Origin: Rubrivirga marina
GTDB lineage: Bacteria; Bacteroidota; Rhodothermia; Rhodothermales; Rubricoccaceae
Direction of reading: 5' to 3'
NCBI RefSeq assembly: GCF_002283365.1
Contig: NZ_MQWD01000001.1
Coordinates: 4,608,266 to 4,672,265, forward strand
DNA length: 64,000 nucleotides
Shown: piece after piece, positions 1 to 7,970 of the stretch
Numbering within the stretch: the stretch's first letter is position 1
How the letters are laid out: each line of letters starts with the position of its first letter
Translations under genes and position numbers: made by a program
Notes under the pieces: generated by a model
What the model was told of the DNA's origin: nothing
The model's input: the letters and a program-made list of their open reading frames with translations, nothing else
The model's database searches: none

Positions 1-525
1 GGGAAACTTCTCGGCGAGCGTCACGAACGGGCTGGCCCCGACCGGGAGCGGCCCGAGGCGGAGGCCGACGACCATCGACAGGAGGAACGCCTGGCACAGC
101 GACACGACGGCTAAGACGGGCGCGGAGAACACGCGGCGGTTCTCGTTGGCGACCGGCCCGCCGTCCGTCCGGACGGACCACCGGACGAGGAGGCCGGCGA
201 CGACCGTCGTCATGAGGATCCACAGGAGGAACGAGCCCTCCTGGCCGGCCCAGAACGCCGAGAGCTGGTACCGGAACGGCATCGCCGTCGACGTCTGCTG
301 GTAGACGTAGGCGTACTCGAACCGGTGGCCGAACAGGGCCGTCCACAGCATGGCCGAGGCGAGGCCGGTGCCGCCGGCGACGGCGGCCCAACTCCAGCGG
401 CCAACGCGGGCCCACTCGTCGGAGCGAGCGCCGTCGGCGCGGGAGGCGAGGGCGTAGGCCACGACGGCCGCCAGCGACCCGACGAAGGCGACGACGAGGG
501 AGAGGTGACCGACCGTTCCGATCAT
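1..525 (-). CDS. ccmF: Cytochrome c biogenesis haem lyase, CcmF/NrfE type (partial, N-terminal 175 residues)
   Basis: This is the N-terminal part of a polytopic inner-membrane protein that runs off the left edge. CcmF-family proteins deliver haem to apocytochrome c in the periplasm. Starting at the ATG read from 525, I see hydrophobic helices at about residues 5-25 and 44-60, then the family-like segment YQQTSTAMPFRYQLSAFW followed by AGQEGSFLLW. These correspond to the haem-handling region of CcmF (STxxPWYYKxSAxWGxxEGSxLLW in known members). A third helix follows and the start of a fourth is seen. The gene is monocistronic as far as visible. Two inverted repeats lie just upstream (539-558 and 560-576). 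NrfE or a CcsA fusion is the main alternative name. A dihaem cytochrome c elsewhere in the window fits the need for this pathway. Confidence 0.8.
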   Translation of the reverse strand, partial: MIGTVGHLSLVVAFVGSLAAVVAYALASRADGARSDEWARVGRWSWAAVAGGTGLASAMLWTALFGHRFEYAYVYQQTSTAMPFRYQLSAFWAGQEGSFLLWILMTTVVAGLLVRWSVRTDGGPVANENRRVFSAPVLAVVSLCQAFLLSMVVGLRLGPLPVGASPFVTLAEKFP

Positions 526-891
526 GTCCACAGGGGGCGTTTCAGCGCGGAGTGAAACCTACGGGCGGCGCCCGTACAGTCGTGTGCGCCGGCCGTGGAT
601 TCGGTGCGTGTGGTTGCCTCCCGTCGAGCCTCCCGCCCGGCTTCCGTCGTGACATTTCCGGGACATTCGGACTCGGCGGCGGGTCCGAGGAGGTCGGGGG
701 TCGTGTCGTTCCCTCGATCCCGTGCGGTTCGTGCCGCGGGGCTGCGGCTCGTCCCGTCCAACCCGCATCTCGCGACGCGGAGACCGGACCGCGACACCTC
801 CGTGATGCGACCCGCGGCTAGAAAGGGGAATCTGGACCTCGTCGGACGCCACCCGGCCCGGCGCCTCCCTCCCACCATACCCCGCACGGCC
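526..891. other. Intergenic region between divergent ccmF and Spy-like gene
   Basis: About 366 nt separate the two divergent genes. No convincing reading frame is visible; the frames here lack the codon bias of the neighbours. It holds two inverted repeats close to the ccmF start, and presumably both promoters. The stretch around 820-840 (TAGAAAGGGGAATC) is locally AT-richer and could be part of a promoter for the plus-strand gene, but I cannot assign boxes. Confidence 0.4.
539..576. promoter_or_regulatory. Two adjacent inverted repeats upstream of ccmF
   Basis: GTTTCA at 539-544 is matched by TGAAAC at 553-558. TACGGGC at 560-566 is matched by GCCCGTA at 570-576. Both dyads lie 14-51 nt upstream of the ccmF start, so they could be an operator or hairpins in its 5' leader. 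The function is inferred from position only. Confidence 0.35.
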
Positions 892-1314
892 ATGCCCTCC
901 TCCTCTCGGATCCGCGACACCTACGCCCGCCGGAAGGCGACCCTCCGCCGCACGCTCGGCACGGCGGCGCTCGTCCTCACCGGCCTCCTCCTGCTGCCGA
1001 GCACAGCCTCTGCCCAGGACCGCTCGACCGAGGACCGCATCGAGCGACGCGTCGAGTCCCTCCGCGACGCGCTCGACCTGACCGACGACCAGGCCGCCGA
1101 GGTGCGCGCCCTCTTCGAGACCGAGAGCCTCGACCGTCCGCCGCGGGGCGAGCGCGGGTCCGGCGACCGCGAGGCCCGCCGCACCGCCCGTGCCGAGCGC
1201 CGTGCCGAAATCGACCGCCAGCTCGCCGAGATCCTCACGCCCGAGCAGATGGACGCGTACCAGACCTGGCGCGAAGAGAACCAGCCCCGCCGCGGCCGTC
1301 GCGGCGACGGCTGA
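892..1314 (+). CDS. Spy/CpxP-like periplasmic protein with Arg/Gly-rich tail
   Basis: The protein has 140 residues. After a basic N-terminus (SSSRIRDTYARRKATLRR) comes a signal-peptide core (LGTAALVLTGLLLLPSTASA) with likely cleavage after ASA. The mature part is helical and charged: an ESLRDALDLTDDQAAEVRAL segment, then EIDRQLAEILTPEQMDAYQ. This is the LTxxQ/LTPEQ-type pattern of Spy/CpxP chaperone-like proteins. An Arg/Gly-rich stretch (RGERGSGDREARR) and the end RRGRRGDG are unusual. I chose the ATG at 892 because the frame upstream is non-coding in composition and the signal peptide begins here. It is followed after 72 nt by a receptor-like barrel that also has RG-rich insertions, which suggests the pair work together in the envelope. 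Assignment to the Spy family is by pattern only. Confidence 0.75.
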   Translation: MPSSSRIRDTYARRKATLRRTLGTAALVLTGLLLLPSTASAQDRSTEDRIERRVESLRDALDLTDDQAAEVRALFETESLDRPPRGERGSGDREARRTARAERRAEIDRQLAEILTPEQMDAYQTWREENQPRRGRRGDG

Positions 1315-1337
1315 CCCGGCCCGCCGCCCCACTCTCT

Positions 1338-1357
1338 CCGCCTCGGTGCCGAGGCGG
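1338..1357. repeat. Dispersed palindrome copy (terminator-like)
   Basis: CCGCCTCGGTGCCGAGGCGG starts 23 nt after the stop of the Spy-like gene. The two 9-nt arms are perfect and the central dinucleotide is TG instead of CG. There is no T-tract. It lies between two genes that may be cotranscribed, so it could act as an attenuator or mRNA-stabilising hairpin. Confidence 0.7.
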
Positions 1358-1386
1358 AGGCACCCGTCCCCCCGGCCCCTCCCGTC

Positions 1387-4218
1387 ATGCCGACTCGCCT
1401 CTCCCTCGCCCTCCTCGGCCTCGCCGTGCTCGCGGGCCCGACCCTCGCCCAGTCGCCGGTCGCCGTGGCCGGCACCGTCGTCGACGCCGAGACAGGCGCG
1501 GCGCTGCCCGGGGCGACCGTGTTCCTCATCGCCGAAGACAGCACGCAGACCGGCGCAGCGGCCGACGTCGACGGCGCGTTCCGGCTCGCGGTCGCGCCCG
1601 GCGCCTACCGGTTGCGTGTGACGTTCGTCGGCTACGTCGCAGCGGAGCGGGCGCTCGCCGTGACCGAGGCGGTCGATCTCGGGGCGATCGAACTGACGGA
1701 GGACGCCGAGGCGCTCGGCGACGTCGAGGTCGAGGCCACGCGCCAGCGGGTCGAGGTCCGCGGCGACACGACGGCGTTCCGCGCCGACGCCTTCCCGGTC
1801 AACCCGGACGCGGACGCGGGAGACCTCGTCGAGAAGCTGCCCGGCGTGGCGGTCGAGAACGGGACGGTCACGGCCGAGGGCGAGACCGTCCGCCGCGTGC
1901 TCGTCGACGGCCGCGAGTTCTTCGGGACCGACGTCCAGGCCGCGCTCGCGACGCTCCCGGCCGAGATCATCCAGGAGGTCCAGGTGTTCGACCGCCAGAG
2001 CGACGCGGCGCGGTTCTCGGGCTTCGACGACGGCGAGGCCGAGAAGACGATCAACATCGTGACGCGGCCGGGCATGGGGAACGGCCAGTTCGGCCGGGCC
2101 TACGCCGGGGCCGGCCCGGAGGGCTCGTACCTCGCCGGCGGCAACATGACGATCCTCAGCGGCGACCGCCGCGTCACCGTCGTCGGGCTGGCGAACAACG
2201 TGGACCAGCAGAACTTCGCGACCGAGGACCTCCTCGGCGTCGCGGGTGGCGGCGGGCGCGGCGGCAGAGGCCGGGGCCGCGGGCGAGGCGGCAGCGTCGG
2301 CGACCTCCTCGTCGACGACGCCGACGGCATCAACGAGACGACGGCCCTCGGCGTGAGCTACTCCGACAAGCTGTTCGACGAGGCCCTCGAGCTCGAGGGG
2401 AGCTACTTCTTCAACACGACCGACAACCGGCTCGACGCGGCGCTCACGCGGTCGTACCTCACGAACGGCGCCGTCTCCCAGCTCTATGGCGAGACCGAGC
2501 TCTCGGAGGGGACGAACACGAACCACCGGCTCTCGCTCCGCGCCGAGGCCGACCTCTCAGAGCGGACGCAGCTCACGGTCCGCCCCCAGCTCTCGGTCCA
2601 GTCGAACGCCTCGACCGGCTCGCTCCTCGGCCTGACGACGCTGCCGGCGGGCGACCTCCTCGCCGAGACGAACTCGGTCGACACCGCCGACCTCGACGCG
2701 CTCTCGGGCGGGGTCAGCGCCTTCCTCCGCCACCGATTCGACACGAACGGACGGACGCTCACGCTCGGCGTAGACGGCTCGGCGAATGGGCAGGACGGCG
2801 TGCGGAACCAGGCCTACACGGTCACCGGCCGCGCCGAGGACGACGACGTCGACCAGCTCGTCACGACCGACGCCGGCTCCCAGCAGGTCGGCGCGCGCCT
2901 CGAGTACACCGAGCCGATCGCCGGCGGCCAGCTCCAGCTCTCGTACCGCCCGCAGCTCTCGTGGGGCTCGTCGGACCGCCTCGCCTCGCTGGCCGACGCG
3001 ACGGGCACCTATACGCTCCCGGACTCGGCGTACTCGAGCGTCCTCGATCAGCGCTCGCTCGTCCAGCAGGCCGGCGTCGCGTTCCGGTTCGGCTCGGGCG
3101 GGCGCGGCGGCGAGCGGGGCAGCCCGCGCGGCGACCGAGGCGGGGAGGGCGGCCGCGAGCGCGGCGGCCGGAGCGGGCTGAGCGCCCAGATCGGCGTCGA
3201 CGTGCAGCACGAACGGCTGGAGGCCGAGCAGCTCCTCCCGACGGCGTTCACCGTCGACCGCTCGTACTGGTCGGTCCTGCCCTCGGCCCGGCTCCGGTTC
3301 GGGCTCGGCGAGACGGGCCGCGTCAACCTCGACTACCGCACGCGGACGCAGACGCCGTCGGCCAGCCAGCTCCAAGACGTCATCGACAACCGGAACCCGC
3401 TGCTCCTCACGACGGGCAACCCGGACCTCCAGCCGAGCACGACGCACTCCGTCCGCGCCCGCTTCAACCGGACCGACGCCGAGGGCGGCTCCGTCCTGTT
3501 CGGCCTCCTCAGCGGGACGTACGGCCAGAACGCCGTCGTGACCTCGACGACGCTCGCCACCGGCGACGCCGAGATCGCGCCGGGCGTCGTGCTCCCGGCC
3601 GGCGCGCAGCTCACGCGGCCGGTCAACCTCGACGGGTACTGGAACGCCCGCGCGCTCGCCACCTACGGCCGGCCCGTCGGTCTCTTGAAGAGCAACGCGA
3701 ACGTCTCGCTCGGCGCGAGCTACTCCAGCACGCCCGGCCTCGTCGACGGCTACGAGAACGTGACCGACCAGCTCGGCATCGACGGCCGGCTGTTCCTCGG
3801 GAGCGCGATCAGCGAGCGGCTCGACTTCTCGCTCGAGTACGGCGCGCGCTACACGGCCGTGACGAACTCGGCCGTGCCGTCGCTCGACGACGACTACGTC
3901 CGCCACCAGGCCGGCGCGGAGCTCACGTGGCTCCCGGTCCCCTACGTCGTGCTGGCGACCGACGTCCGCGCGCTCCACTACGCCGGCCTCGACGCCTCCG
4001 TCGACCCGACGCAGGTGCTGTGGGGAGGCCGGATCGGCTACAAGTTCCTGACCGACGACCTCGCCGAGGTCAGCCTGTCCTTTGCCGACCTCCTCGACCA
4101 GCAGGCCGACGTGGAGCGGACCGTAACGGAGCTCTACGTCGAGGACGCCCAGTCGCAGGCCCTCGGCCGGACGGTCATGCTGAACCTGTCGTACAAGCTC
4201 CGGACGTTCGGGCAGTAA
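1387..4218 (+). CDS. TonB-receptor-like outer-membrane beta-barrel protein (CarboxypepD_reg + OMP_b-brl)
   Basis: The protein has 943 residues. A signal peptide (1-21, ending LAGPTLAQ) precedes a carboxypeptidase-regulatory-like Ig fold at about 26-100 (GTVVDAETGAALPGATVFL ... FVGYVAAERALAV). A plug-like region follows (VEKLPGVAVENGTVTAEGE, VRRVLVDGREFFGTD, IIQEVQVFDRQSDAARFSGF), typical of Bacteroidota OMP_b-brl proteins. The rest is a long barrel ending in an aromatic beta-strand (VMLNLSYKLRTFGQ). Two Arg/Gly-rich insertions stand out: residues about 289-303 (GGRGRGRGRGG core) and about 569-598. Both probably sit in loops. No TonB box is evident, so import of a specific ligand cannot be claimed. 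The gene directly follows the Spy-like gene and ends against proC, with a palindrome between them. Confidence 0.85.
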   Translation: MPTRLSLALLGLAVLAGPTLAQSPVAVAGTVVDAETGAALPGATVFLIAEDSTQTGAAADVDGAFRLAVAPGAYRLRVTFVGYVAAERALAVTEAVDLGAIELTEDAEALGDVEVEATRQRVEVRGDTTAFRADAFPVNPDADAGDLVEKLPGVAVENGTVTAEGETVRRVLVDGREFFGTDVQAALATLPAEIIQEVQVFDRQSDAARFSGFDDGEAEKTINIVTRPGMGNGQFGRAYAGAGPEGSYLAGGNMTILSGDRRVTVVGLANNVDQQNFATEDLLGVAGGGGRGGRGRGRGRGGSVGDLLVDDADGINETTALGVSYSDKLFDEALELEGSYFFNTTDNRLDAALTRSYLTNGAVSQLYGETELSEGTNTNHRLSLRAEADLSERTQLTVRPQLSVQSNASTGSLLGLTTLPAGDLLAETNSVDTADLDALSGGVSAFLRHRFDTNGRTLTLGVDGSANGQDGVRNQAYTVTGRAEDDDVDQLVTTDAGSQQVGARLEYTEPIAGGQLQLSYRPQLSWGSSDRLASLADATGTYTLPDSAYSSVLDQRSLVQQAGVAFRFGSGGRGGERGSPRGDRGGEGGRERGGRSGLSAQIGVDVQHERLEAEQLLPTAFTVDRSYWSVLPSARLRFGLGETGRVNLDYRTRTQTPSASQLQDVIDNRNPLLLTTGNPDLQPSTTHSVRARFNRTDAEGGSVLFGLLSGTYGQNAVVTSTTLATGDAEIAPGVVLPAGAQLTRPVNLDGYWNARALATYGRPVGLLKSNANVSLGASYSSTPGLVDGYENVTDQLGIDGRLFLGSAISERLDFSLEYGARYTAVTNSAVPSLDDDYVRHQAGAELTWLPVPYVVLATDVRALHYAGLDASVDPTQVLWGGRIGYKFLTDDLAEVSLSFADLLDQQADVERTVTELYVEDAQSQALGRTVMLNLSYKLRTFGQ

Positions 4219-4232
4219 CAGCCTCGCTCTCC

Positions 4233-4252
4233 CCGCCTCGGCGCCGAGGCGG
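4233..4252. terminator. Dispersed palindrome, consensus copy, between convergent genes
   Basis: This is the perfect 20-nt palindrome CCGCCTCGGCGCCGAGGCGG. It starts 14 nt after the barrel gene stop and ends 6 nt before the proC stop on the other strand, so it could serve as a bidirectional terminator. No T-tract flanks it. Confidence 0.65.
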
Positions 4253-4258
4253 GCGGGG

Positions 4259-5080
4259 TCAGCCCTCGCCGAGTTGGCGGCTCCGCTCGGTCGCCGCGGC
4301 GACGGTGTCGATGAACATCGACCGGAGCCCGTGCTTCTCGAGCTCGGCGACGGCCGAGATCGTCGTCCCGCCCGGCGTCGTGACCTGGTCGCGGAGGACG
4401 GCCGGGTGCTCGCCGGTCTCGATAGCGAGGCGCGCGGCCCCGAGGACGGTCTGCATCGAGAGCCGCCGGGCGACGGCCCGCGGGAGGCCCTGCTTGACGC
4501 CCGCGTCGGTCATCGCCTCGATCACCATGAACACGTAGGCCGGCCCGCTCCCCGAGAGGCCCGTCACGGCGTCCATGAGGTGCTCTGCCACGACCTCGAC
4601 GACGTGGCCGACGGCCGAGAAGATCTCCTGGGCGAGCGCCACGTGGGCCTCGGTCGCGTGCGCCCCGGGCGCGATGGCGGTCGCCCCCTCGTCCACGAGC
4701 GCCGGCGTGTTGGGCATCGCGCGCACGACCGGAAGGTCCGGCCCGAGCGCGTTCGCCAGCGACTGCGTCGTGACGCCGGCCAGCGTCGAGACCACGAGCG
4801 TCCCGGGCGCGAGGTGCGGGCGGACCTCGGCGAACAGCTCGACCGCGTTCTGCGGCTTCACGGTCACGAGCACGACGGACGCGTCGCGCACGGCCCCGGC
4901 GTTGTCGTCGGTGGCCGTGACGCCGGGGAACCGCTGGCGGAGCTCGTCGAGCCCGGCCTCGGACCGTCGCGTGGCCGTGATCCGGTCGGCGGTGAGGTCG
5001 CCGCCCCGGAGGAGGCCGCCGATGAGGGCCCGGCCGATGTTGCCGGCGCCGAGGACGGTGAGGGTCTGGTCGCTGAGCAT
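4259..5080 (-). CDS. proC: Pyrroline-5-carboxylate reductase
   Basis: The protein has 273 residues, the usual length. It catalyses the last step of proline synthesis, NAD(P)H-dependent reduction of 1-pyrroline-5-carboxylate, in the cytosol. The N-terminal dinucleotide-binding motif VLGAGNIGRALIGGLLRGG lies at about residues 9-27. A VKPQN segment follows the Rossmann fold. The ProC dimerisation/substrate domain signature is visible as AVTGLSGSGPAYVFMVIEAM with DAGVKQGLPRAVA, and then TVLGAA and TTPGGTT. The start is the ATG read from 5080. It is transcribed alone on the minus strand, convergent with the barrel gene. Confidence 0.95.
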   Translation of the reverse strand: MLSDQTLTVLGAGNIGRALIGGLLRGGDLTADRITATRRSEAGLDELRQRFPGVTATDDNAGAVRDASVVLVTVKPQNAVELFAEVRPHLAPGTLVVSTLAGVTTQSLANALGPDLPVVRAMPNTPALVDEGATAIAPGAHATEAHVALAQEIFSAVGHVVEVVAEHLMDAVTGLSGSGPAYVFMVIEAMTDAGVKQGLPRAVARRLSMQTVLGAARLAIETGEHPAVLRDQVTTPGGTTISAVAELEKHGLRSMFIDTVAAATERSRQLGEG

Positions 5081-5251
5081 GGCACAGGGGGCGAGACGGC
5101 GAGACTAACGGAGCCGGGGGGCCCGTGCGGCGCCGCGCCCGCTCTTCACCGAGCCCTCGCCGCCCCGAAGCCAGGAGGCTCCGCACGGCGGAGGACGTGA
5201 GGTCCCGGCGGTATCGATCCCGTAAAGCAAGACAGGACCCTCTCCTCCCCG

Positions 5252-5683
5252 ATGCGATCCTTCCTCGCCCTCGCCCTCTTCCTCACTGCCGCCGGCTGCG
5301 CCTCCGACCCCGCCGACGTGCCCCCCGAGGCGGCCCCGCCCACCTCGGAGACGCCCCCGACCGACCCGGCGCCCGCCCCCGAGGCCCCGAGCGAGAGCCT
5401 CTCCGGGACCTGGGCTCATGTCGCGACGGCCGACACGCCCGACGGCCCGCGCGACCCGCTCTCGACCGCCACCATCTCCTGGACCTTCCGCCCCGACGGC
5501 ACCGGGACGTACAGCCAGCAGGTCCTTTCCGGCCGGACGCGAACCAACGACTTCGAGTGGACGCTCGACGGCGAGACCCTCGACCTCGGCGCCGCCACGT
5601 ACGCCATCGTCTCGCGCGACGGCGACGAGATGGTGTGGCGGAACGACCGGCTCGGGGACTATTACATCGTCCAGCGGCAGTAG
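5252..5683 (+). CDS. Small lipoprotein with lipocalin-like domain
   Basis: The protein has 143 residues. The lipobox LTAAGC at residues 11-16 follows a short signal peptide (MRSFLALALF), so export and lipidation are likely. A Pro/Glu/Ala-rich linker (about 18-48) tethers a compact domain: SGTWAHVATADTPDG, ISWTFRPDGTGTYSQQV, FEWTLDGETLDLGAATY and WRNDRLGDYYIVQRQ. This alternation of short strands beginning with GTW resembles lipocalin-like/DUF folds of Bacteroidota lipoproteins. No ligand can be assigned. It ends 69 nt before manC and could be in the same transcription unit. Confidence 0.75.
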   Translation: MRSFLALALFLTAAGCASDPADVPPEAAPPTSETPPTDPAPAPEAPSESLSGTWAHVATADTPDGPRDPLSTATISWTFRPDGTGTYSQQVLSGRTRTNDFEWTLDGETLDLGAATYAIVSRDGDEMVWRNDRLGDYYIVQRQ

Positions 5684-5752
5684 GAACGGGGAGCCCGGCA
5701 GGTCCCCGCGGCGTGTCGCATCTTGCAGCCCCCTCTGATCCCCTTCCGTTCG

Positions 5753-6871
5753 ATGTCCCTCTACGCCGTCATCATGGCCGGCGGGGTCGGCAGCCGGTTC
5801 TGGCCGCGCAGCCGCCGCTCGCACCCCAAGCAGTTCCTCGACGTGTTCGGCCCGGCGTCGCTCATCCAGAGCACGTTCGCCCGGCTCCAGCCGCTCGTCG
5901 AGCCCGAGCGCGTGGTCGTCGTGACCAACGCCGACTACGTCGAGAAGACGCGCGAGCACCTCCCGGCCGTGCCGGAGGGCAACATCCTGGGCGAGCCCGT
6001 CGCCCGCAACACGGCGCCGTGCATCGCCCTCGCGGCGGCGAAGCTGATCGCCGAGGACCCGGACGCGACCATGCTCGTGCTCCCGGCCGACCACCTCATC
6101 GCCAACGTCGAGCGGTTCCACCGCGTGCTCGAGGCGGCCGTCGAGGCGGCCCACACCGAGACCGCCAGCGGGGGCCACCCGCTCGTCACGATCGGCATCC
6201 GGCCGACGCACCCGGAGACGGGCTACGGCTACATCCAGTTCGACGCCGACGGCGACCTCGACGGCGTCGAGGACCGCGGGCCCGCCGACAAGCCGCGCGC
6301 GCACCACGTCCTCACGTTCGCCGAAAAGCCCGATGTCCAGACGGCCGAGCGCTTCCTCGACGCGGGCGACTTCCTCTGGAACTCGGGCATGTTCATCTGG
6401 CGCGCCGACGCCATCCTGGCCGCGTTCGAGCGGTACCTCCCGAAGGTCCACCGCCTGTTCGCCCCGCTCGTCGACGCCTTCGGCACCGACACCGAGGCCG
6501 AGGCCGTCGCCGCGGCCTACGAGCAGAGCCCGAAGATCTCGATCGACTACGGCATCATGGAGCAGGCCAACGACGTCCTCGTCGTTCCCGGCTCGTTCGG
6601 GTGGAGCGACGTCGGCGACTGGCGGGCCGTCCACGAGCTCTCGGAGAAGGACGACGCGGGCAACCGGGCCGAGGGCAACGTCATCCTCAAGGACACGGCC
6701 CGCTCGTTCGCCCGCTCCGCCGACGACCGGCTCCTCGTGCTCGTCGGGATGGAAGACGCCGTCGTGGTCGACACCGGCGACGCCGTGCTCGTATGTCACC
6801 GCGAGCAGGCCCAGAAGGTCAAGGACATCGTCGACTTCCTGGGCGTCCACGGGATGGAGGAGTACGTGTAG
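5753..6871 (+). CDS. manC: Mannose-1-phosphate guanylyltransferase
   Basis: The protein has 372 residues. It makes GDP-mannose from mannose-1-phosphate and GTP for glycan synthesis in the cytosol. The N-terminal nucleotidyltransferase signature AGGVGSRFWPRSRRSHPKQF lies at about residues 8-27. Also visible are VLPADHLI (metal/nucleotide loop), IGIRPTHPETGYGYIQ, FAEKPD, DFLWNSGMFIWRAD and SIDYGIMEQANDVLVVPG with SFGWSDVGDW. These are all typical of the ManC/RfbM family. The C-terminal half is short, so there is no cupin isomerase domain and the enzyme is monofunctional. The start was set at the ATG 5753 (MSLYAVIMAGG) rather than the upstream in-frame ATG, because homologues begin immediately before the AGG motif. 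Confidence 0.93.
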   Translation: MSLYAVIMAGGVGSRFWPRSRRSHPKQFLDVFGPASLIQSTFARLQPLVEPERVVVVTNADYVEKTREHLPAVPEGNILGEPVARNTAPCIALAAAKLIAEDPDATMLVLPADHLIANVERFHRVLEAAVEAAHTETASGGHPLVTIGIRPTHPETGYGYIQFDADGDLDGVEDRGPADKPRAHHVLTFAEKPDVQTAERFLDAGDFLWNSGMFIWRADAILAAFERYLPKVHRLFAPLVDAFGTDTEAEAVAAAYEQSPKISIDYGIMEQANDVLVVPGSFGWSDVGDWRAVHELSEKDDAGNRAEGNVILKDTARSFARSADDRLLVLVGMEDAVVVDTGDAVLVCHREQAQKVKDIVDFLGVHGMEEYV

Positions 6872-7253
6872 ACGACCCTCCAGATCGACCCTCGGGCCGC
6901 CGGCTTCCCGACGTCGCTCGCCTCGGCAGCGCAACGGGCACACCCGGCGGGAGGAGCGACTCCGCGAGCCGCCCCTGCTTCTCGGATTTCGAATCCCCTC
7001 CCGCCCCGGCACAGCCGCCGAGGCGGACGTTGCGCGTGCGAACGGGGCCGACGGGAGCGACCGCAGCGAGGCCAGCGCCGCCGGAAGCGCTTGCAGGCAC
7101 CAGACTTATGCCCTGCACACGTGACCCGAGGACGTCACCCCCGAGCCTTTGCTTTCTCTTAACCGATCGGGGCGCAACTGGCCATCGGTGGGCTCGTTAT
7201 GACGCCCAAGTTCCCAAGGTGACCGACCAGTCACCTATTGACCAATCGTCCAC
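6872..7253. other. Intergenic region between manC and tetR with inverted repeats
   Basis: This region of 382 nt shows no coding signal. GGCGGGAGG at 6946-6954 is perfectly matched by CCTCCCGCC at 6997-7005, with 42 nt enclosed, so the RNA could fold. This may be the manC 3' end. The stretch 7130-7253 is markedly less GC-rich than its surroundings, as expected for a promoter region of the downstream efflux operon. Two dyads next to the tetR start are listed separately. Confidence 0.45.
7220..7246 (+). promoter_or_regulatory. Putative TetR operator dyads upstream of the efflux operon
   Basis: TGAC(CGACCA)GTCA at 7220-7233 and ATTG(AC)CAAT at 7237-7246 are adjacent inverted repeats. They end 7 nt before the tetR start codon. 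TetR repressors of efflux operons commonly bind dyads that overlap their own promoter, so autoregulation is a reasonable inference. Binding is not shown. Confidence 0.5.
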
Positions 7254-7970
7254 TTGCAAGTCACCTCCCCCGACGACGCCCTCCTCAGCCGCCGCGACCG
7301 CGAGCGCCTCGCGCGTCGCCTCGCCATGCTCGACGCGGCGCTCGCCGTGTTTGGCGAGAAGGGGTTCGAGGGCGCCACGCTCGACGAGATCGCCGAGCGC
7401 GCCGAGTTCGGCAAGGGGACGCTCTACAACTACTTCCCCGGCGGAAAGGACGAGCTGTACCGGTCGCTCTTCGAGGAGCGCGTCGTCCGTGGCCTCTACG
7501 AGGTCGTCGAGCGGACGCTCCCTGAGGCCCGGTCGCTAGCGACGCGCGCCGAGGCCCGGGAGGCGTTCCGCGACTTCGTCGTCGGCCTCTTGGAGCACTT
7601 CGACGCGCACCGCTCGGCCCTCCGCCTGTTCATGGCCGAGGGCCCGCGGGCCTTCCACGACCCCGAGCGGATGCGGCACGTCATCGAGCTGTTCGCGGGG
7701 TTCACCGAGGCCGTGACGCGGGCCGTCGAGCGGGCCATCGAGGCGGGCGCGCTCCGTCCGCTCCCCGCCCTCCCCGTCGCGCACCTCCTCATCGGCAACG
7801 TCCGCGGCGTGCTCATGGCCCACGCGGCCACCGACTGCGCGCCCGACCACGTCTCCTCGCTCCCGGAGCTCGTCCCGGCCGAGACCGCCGACCTCATCAC
7901 GACCGTCCTTTTCGACGGGCTCCTCGCGCCGGCGTCATCGGACGCGGGCGCCCCGTCCCCCGACGCATGA
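7254..7970 (+). CDS. TetR-family transcriptional regulator
   Basis: The protein has 238 residues. The N-terminal helix-turn-helix is clear: RRLAMLDAALAVFGEKGFEG, then TLDEIAERAEFGKGTLYNYF at about residues 22-61, the canonical TetR_N pattern. The remaining helical ligand-binding domain includes FRDFVVGLLEHFDAHRSALR and RLFMAEGPRAF. The start is TTG at 7254; the next in-frame ATG would remove part of the first helix. The stop overlaps the ATG of the TolC-like gene (ATGA), so the regulator leads an efflux operon that it probably represses. The C-terminus is Ala/Pro-rich and not conserved in appearance. Confidence 0.88.
   Translation: MQVTSPDDALLSRRDRERLARRLAMLDAALAVFGEKGFEGATLDEIAERAEFGKGTLYNYFPGGKDELYRSLFEERVVRGLYEVVERTLPEARSLATRAEAREAFRDFVVGLLEHFDAHRSALRLFMAEGPRAFHDPERMRHVIELFAGFTEAVTRAVERAIEAGALRPLPALPVAHLLIGNVRGVLMAHAATDCAPDHVSSLPELVPAETADLITTVLFDGLLAPASSDAGAPSPDA

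Noticed and set aside
2251..2295. RG-rich insertion as an assembly or frameshift artefact
   Set aside because: The frame continues without stop on both sides into receptor-like sequence, and similar RG segments occur again in the same protein and in its neighbour.
6981..7005. Possible tRNA T-arm (TTCGAAT with flanking C-rich stem)
   Set aside because: The stem does not pair properly around the loop, and no acceptor or anticodon arm could be fitted on either strand.
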